Of a stretch of DNA of 64,000 nucleotides, positions 58,801 through 64,000 are shown in pieces. The notes under the pieces were generated by a model, which did no database searches, was not told where the DNA came from, and saw only the letters and a list, made by a program, of their open reading frames with translations. Every line of letters begins with the position of its first letter. The stretch's first letter is position 1. A program made the translations under genes and the position numbers. This stretch comes from Phoebastria nigripes (lineage: Eukaryota > Chordata > Aves > Procellariiformes > Diomedeidae): positions 62,001-126,000 of the forward strand of contig JAYKAV010003361.1 in NCBI GenBank assembly GCA_035582835.1, written 5' to 3'.

Positions 58801-61800
58801 TATGAAAGCCTTATTTTAAAAACAAAACAAAACCAAACCAAAACTAACGTAGCATCAAAAGCAGACTTGATTAAATTTGTTCACAAAGCGCTTGGAATGA
58901 TTCTAGCTGGAATCCAAATCTCTAAGCTTTTGGCCCAGAAGAGAGAACACCAGTAAACCCACACTAGCTTTTGCAGCATTTTGCTTGTACAGTCCGATCA
59001 GAGTTTAGCTTGTAGGATCCAAACACAGTTGAGCAACATTTGATTATGATTATTTTATTTGATTTTCTGAAGTATTTGCACAATATTCTTGTTACTTTGA
59101 AGATACCTCACTTCAAGCTGTTCAGCTTTTATTCAACAAAGCCAAACACAATTTCTTTTTATGAAAGACTGTAAATATAGAAAGCTGTAAATTAAGTTGC
59201 TTTGGAACAGAGAAAGCAATTTTAAGAAATGTCAAGTGATATATCTAGCTTTGAAATCACTCTCCATGGGAAGGAACAGGACTTTCCCTATGTTCCCACC
59301 ACAATGGGAAGCAAAAAGGCTAATTCAATTTCAGGCCAGAAAAAAAGAAAATAACTATGTGTTTACATTACAACACATACCAGTAGGTAGAAGAGATACT
59401 TAGGAAAAGAAGAATTGTGCTTATGACCACAAAACTTAGGTGTTAGCATAAGTATTAGCAGTACATTCCAAATTTTTAAAGTTATGAATCAATTACTGTA
59501 GTACTTACTAGAATATATGCTTTAACTACTCCTTTACCTAAAATAATAACTTACAGGCTTGTACTATTAGTTACACACCATGGTGTTTTTGGAGCTATCT
59601 TAAAAAAACTAAGTAATTAAATAATTATTCAAGAAAGCACATGTATTACAGTACTGATATGAATGGGTCTGTTAATGATAGGAGCTATTCTTGCTTATAA
59701 TATGCCTTTCATACACTGAACCATCCAACCATTTCACTCTAGATAGACCTGAAAGGTATTCTTCTGTATGGGCTGGTAACTATTAAAACCTTACCACAAG
59801 CAAAGATTTTGGAGCAGAGGTTTCCAAACTGGTTTGCTGAGCAGAGCTTGAAGAGTTCCCCAAACAATGGTGATGGGTTACCTGAGTTGAAGTGCTTCTA
59901 CACAAGCAGTTCCAGCTGATCCCTACTATGTCACTGCTGAGTGCTGCAGAGGTCACCTCTTGGCAGCTTGTGTGATTCGCAGCTTTTGCTGAAAGAATAC
60001 AGCCAGCACTGGAACCTGCTCTTCAGGCTCAGCACATGGGAGCAGGGCCAAGGTAAGGCAGCTTGCCTGGAAGGGAGAGTCAAGATTAAGACTTAAGGGT
60101 ACAATAGCCTTGGCAAGGCAGCTGAGTCTGAATGGGAACGCATAATGAGAAGGCAGGACCTTTGTGGTGCGGTCCTGGCTTTAGGGGTTTGCAGGAGAAA
60201 GATAGCAAGAAGGGGAGAGAGATGTTAGACTTCCATTTCACACACACAACCTGCATAAAACAGGAACAATCAGATTTTTAAAAAGCCATCTGGTAAAAGA
60301 GAAGACAGAAGGCCAATTTGGGGATATATGTAAAATGTTATTTATTCAAAACAAGTCGTAAACCAGTCCTATAGCATGCTGGTCAAGTGGGTAAACTGCT
60401 GAAAGGTAAGAGCTCTAGAAAACCTGTAATNTTATTTCCACAAAACTGGCAAAGAAATTTTTATTCTAAGTTTGTCATTACAGGCTGTGTAAGTGCAGAT
60501 ACTTGTATAGCAAATGAAGTATCTAAAAAATTCAGTAAGAAATTTTGCCCAGACTTTGAAAGTGATTTCTGAAAATGCAACTCTATGGGCCCTAATGTGT
60601 ATGATTCCACTGCCTACTTAGTGGAAAAGTTCCTGTGGGTTTATACTCCCTTCCAATTATCACTGGTATTGTTCATTGTGCTTTTGATCCTTCTTAGATG
60701 CATTTTTTTGGGGCAATATAAAACAGCCAGTCATGCTTTGTAGATTAATAACATATCTGAAAAAATTATAGATAGGCCTCCATTAACCCAGTGCTCAAAA
60801 CAGTATTGGTGTCCAATTTAAACAGCTGTTGAGAGCAAATCAGTGATGATAGAGCTAGAGCATTATACTGCTCTAGCGGTATATATACATAACCTCAGAA
60901 CAGAAAAAAGATTTACTATGAAAGATGACAGTGTAAAAACTGGTAGATTTTGATACCCGGACTTCTGATTACAGCCCATTTTCTACCACCCTTCCCTTTC
61001 ATTTAAAGGAAATTATCTACAGAAGCTTTATTTTTGTCCAAACTCCTGAAATCCCAATAGTGTGTCTCCTGATGACGTCTTGTTAGTTTTCAGCTAAATT
61101 TCTGCAGAGCGCATTGCCTGTTCTTTGAGATTATCACCAACTTTTAGCCAGATCTATCAGCTGCAAGGAGATCTCTCAAGTCCTGAGCAATTTCTCCTCC
61201 ACAAGCCTATTAGGCATAAAACTTGCTGGTATAGTTCCAAATTCCCTCTTCATCCCTCTGGGATGTTTCTTAAATCTCTGCACCAGGTCCTCAACAAAGG
61301 AATGAGCTCTTGGTTTTGGAAGCAACAAGAATAAACTGTTTAGTTTCTTAATTACTGGGCTAGGCTCTCTCCAAAAGGGACTAAGTTTGGAATTCTTTTC
61401 CTGGCTACTTTTTCTAATCAAGAGCCAAGCATTTTCTGCTCCCTGGATGGGCACATAACTCTTTTCATTTCTTTTGGGCTTCTACTGTCTTTACTTGCAA
61501 CTCAGAACTGCCTTATATTCAGGAATACTGTGCTGAAGGCAGAGATATAACACCACTGTGACGACAGCTACCTAGAGGAGACTCTGATAATTATCAGTCC
61601 TTTTTGTTAAGGCACAGGAAATCAAAAGTGCAAAAATAAGCTCTGGGAAAGTAATGGATACTAGAACACTAGCAAAGACAACAAATGTTATTTTTATATT
61701 CTAGTATTTATAGTCTTCACCAAGACTTTAAGCATTTAATTTGCAGCCTCCAAACTCTGCACCAATCAAGCTCAATTTATTCAAGTGCAAATCCCACAGC

Positions 61801-62557
61801 AACTTTTAGCATTGCATAAAAGTAATTTCCCATACAGAAGCCGCAAGTGACTAGGATCAATTTGGAAATTTAAATACAATCTAATTCATAAAAATCCTTT
61901 CTTCACCAATTCAAATCCTTTTTGCTAGTCCTCTGTCAAAAGTCACTCATTATTTGGTACTACAATGGCATTGCTCACTCATCCAAACTGCACACAAGTC
62001 TTCTGTACTTTCAAACTGACGAATTTCTTCCAGTCTTGAAGAAATTTCCTAGTTCTTTCTAACAGTCAGTTATGTAACTGGAGGTGCAGGAGCACAGATG
62101 ACATTACTTTAAACTTGCTTTCTCTTCCTGTGTGTTAAGGTGTGAACGCTAAATGGGGAACATGCATTTGGATAGCTTTAGGATCCTTCCAGTTCCTACC
62201 AAATAGCTCTCTTCTATTGCATGTAAACAACTGAAATAATCTAAGTACTTGAGAACATCTTCCATTCCCAAAAACTTGGGTTAGATCACTTACTACCCAC
62301 TGGCAAATGCAAAGAGCATTCCACAGTGAGTTTTTCCTCACTTTAATTACAGCCAGAAACAAAATATATTACATATTTTGCTCCCAAAGTTTCACATTGT
62401 CTGCTACAGGAGAAAGCTGTTAACCAGCTTGAACTACCTGTGCATTAGGGATCACGGTCAGCACATGTCCTCCAATTTCTGTCATACTTTTAAAATTATT
62501 ACCATAAAGGATGTCTAATCAGCTCGTTATTTAGTTTCTTTTATCCTTAGGTGATAC

Positions 62558-64000
62558 ATAGAATCATAGAATAGTTTGGGTTGGAAGGCACCCTTAAAGG
62601 TCATCTAGTCCAACCCCACTGCCATGGGGGGGGGGTTGATCTTCAACTAGATCAGGTTGCTCAGAGCCCCGTCCAACCTGACCTTGAATGTTTCCAGGGA
62701 TGGGGCATCTACCACCTCTCTGGGAAACCTGTGCCAGTGTTTCACCACCCTCAGCATACAAAATGTCTTCCTTATATCTAGTCTAAATCTACCCTCCTTT
62801 AGTTTAAAGCCATTCCCCCTTGTCCTGTCGCAACAGGCCCTGCTAAAAAGTCTGTCCCCATCTTTCTTATAAGCCCCCTTTAAGTACTGATAGGCTGCAA
62901 TAANGTCTCCCTGAAGCCTTCTCTTCTCCAGGCTGAACAACCACAACTCTCTCAGCCTTTCTTCATAGGAGAGGCGTTCCGTCTCCCTGATCATTTTTGT
63001 GGCCCTCCTCTGGACCAGCTCCAACAGGTCCATGTCTTTCTTGTGCTGAAGGCCCCAGAGCTGGACACAGTACTCCAGGTGGGGTCTCACCAGAGCAGAG
63101 TAGAGGGGCAGAATCACCTCCCTCGACCTGCTGGCCACGCTTCTTTTGATGCAGCCCAGGATACGGTTGGCCTTCTGGGCTGCGAGCACACATTGCCGGC
63201 TCATGTCCAGCTTTTCATCCACCAGTACCCCCAAGTCCTTCTCGGCAGGGCTGCTCTCAATCCCTTCATCCCCCAGCCTGTATTGATACCAGCGGTTGCC
63301 CCAACCCAGGTGCAGGACCTTGCACTTGGCCTTGTTGAACCTCATGAGGTTCACATGGGCCCACTTCTCCAGCTTGTCCAGGTCCCTCTGGATGGCATCC
63401 CATCCCTCAGGCATGTCGACCACACCACTCAGCATGGTGTCATCTGCAAACTTGCTGAGGGTGCACTTGATCCCACTGTCTATGTCACTGATGAAGATCT
63501 TAAACAGTACCGGTCCCAATATGGACCCCTGCGGGACACCACTTGTCACCGATCTCCATCTGGACATTGAGCCATTGACCACTACACTCTGGATGCGACC
63601 ATCTAACCAATTCCTCACCCACCAGACAGTCCACCCATCAAATCCATACCTCTCCAGTTTAGACAGAAGGATGTTGTGGGGGACCATGTCAAAGGCCTTA
63701 CAGAGGTCCAGATAGATGACATCTGTAGCCCTTCCCATGTCCACTGATGTAGTCACTCCTTCATAGAAGGCCACTAGGTTGGTCAGGCAAGACTTGCCCT
63801 TGGTGAAGCCATGCTGGCTGTCTCGAATCACCCCCCTGTCCTCCATGTGCCTTAGCATAGCTTCCAGGAAGATCTGCTCCATGATCTTCCCAGGCACAGA
63901 GGTGAGACTGACTGGCCTGTAGTTCCCTGGGTCTTCCTTTTTCCCCTTTTTAACAATGGGGGTTATGTTTCCCCTTTTCCAGGCAGTAGGAACTTCACCG
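62558..64000 (-). mobile_element. CR1 LINE, 3' part, continuing past the window edge
   Basis: The 3' end at 62558 carries ATAGAATCATAGAAT and GTTTGGGTTGGAAGGCACCC, a CR1 3' terminus in reverse complement. Its details differ from the copy at 1984-4673, so the two are of different subfamilies (this one resembles the J-type, from memory). The body is ORF2 reverse transcriptase, continuous to the right edge of the window. A G run lies at about 62627-62636, and a single N lies at 62904. The intact frame suggests a younger insertion than the other LINE remains here. Confidence 0.93.
62647..63999 (-). CDS. CR1 ORF2 reverse transcriptase, partial (5' part outside window)
   Basis: Reverse transcriptase of a non-LTR retrotransposon, which copies CR1 RNA into nicked chromosomal DNA. 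The frame is open for about 450 codons from the window edge to the stop at 62647. Motifs in order are [18 protein letters not shown] (blocks 1-2), [15 protein letters not shown] (block 3), [10 protein letters not shown] with the first catalytic aspartate (block A), [20 protein letters not shown] (block B) and FADD at 63439-63450 (block C). The C-terminal tail has [17 protein letters not shown] and [16 protein letters not shown]. All visible catalytic residues are present. The endonuclease and the start lie beyond 64000, so completeness cannot be judged. One codon contains an N. Confidence 0.88.
   Translation of the reverse strand, partial: GEVPTAWKRGNITPIVKKGKKEDPGNYRPVSLTSVPGKIMEQIFLEAMLRHMEDRGVIRDSQHGFTKGKSCLTNLVAFYEGVTTSVDMGRATDVIYLDLCKAFDMVPHNILLSKLERYGFDGWTVWWVRNWLDGRIQSVVVNGSMSRWRSVTSGVPQGSILGPVLFKIFISDIDSGIKCTLSKFADDTMLSGVVDMPEGWDAIQRDLDKLEKWAHVNLMRFNKAKCKVLHLGWGNRWYQYRLGDEGIESSPAEKDLGVLVDEKLDMSRQCVLAAQKANRILGCIKRSVASRSREVILPLYSALVRPHLEYCVQLWGLQHKKDMDLLELVQRRATKMIRETERLSYEERLRELWLFSLEKRRLQGDXIAAYQYLKGAYKKDGDRLFSRACCDRTRGNGFKLKEGRFRLDIRKTFCMLRVVKHWHRFPREVVDAPSLETFKVRLDGALSNLI

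Larger units (their letters stand above)
50723..62557. other. AT-rich non-coding stretch
   Basis: No gene or confident transposon is recognised. Small simple repeats occur at 51178-51208 and 52821-52838, with an A-rich stretch near 55460-55505. Open frames here reach about 100 codons and look random. Confidence 0.45.

Noticed and set aside
63043..63715. Two long plus-strand open frames (175 and 139 codons)
   Set aside because: Antisense shadows of the CR1 ORF2 at the right end of the window.

Overview
The window is nuclear DNA from a bird. Four things point there: two CR1 LINEs with avian-type ORFs and 3' ends, two solo LTRs of a family I know from bird genomes, older CR1/L3-type LINE debris, and AT-rich, CpG-poor background. 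I found no complete host gene. There is no bacterial-style gene organisation, no rRNA, no credible tRNA and no CRISPR array. The sequence reads as a long intergenic interval or large intron with interspersed repeats, microsatellites and a few exon-like pieces. I cannot name the locus.

Layout. 1-1983 is AT-rich with one exon-like segment (1488-1564, + strand). 1984-4673 is a minus-strand CR1 that keeps its GC-rich 5' region, a decayed ORF1 (zinc-finger/coiled-coil and GDSL-esterase parts) and the C-terminal half of the ORF2 reverse transcriptase. The endonuclease and the first part of the RT have been deleted. A piece of another avian LTR-like repeat (about 4674-5012) abuts its 5' end. 9863-10445 is a solo LTR (+) with a perfect 5-bp target duplication. 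An old CR1 fragment lies at about 13345-13548. A candidate terminal coding exon (21767-22007, minus) has an AATAAA signal downstream. Another very old CR1/L3 tail lies near 28021-28095. At 38558-38955 a long polypyrimidine tract adjoins a compact CpG island with a strong minus-strand splice donor, the best candidate for a host promoter and first exon. 46575-47171 is a second solo LTR of the same family in reverse orientation. About 49190-50000 is a decayed plus-strand CR1/L3-type ORF2 recognisable by its endonuclease motif. 62558-64000 is a younger minus-strand CR1 whose RT frame is open for at least 450 codons and runs off the window edge.

Function. The only proteins I can recognise are LINE proteins, and the first CR1 is certainly dead. 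The exon-like segments (1488, 21767, 38874 and 42402) are inferences from splice signals, reading frames and composition, and need transcript data. I saw nothing that amounts to a new biological system. The most useful leads are the CpG island at 38.8 kb, the terminal-exon candidate at 21.8 kb, and the CR1 that carries its own promoter region next to an LTR fragment.
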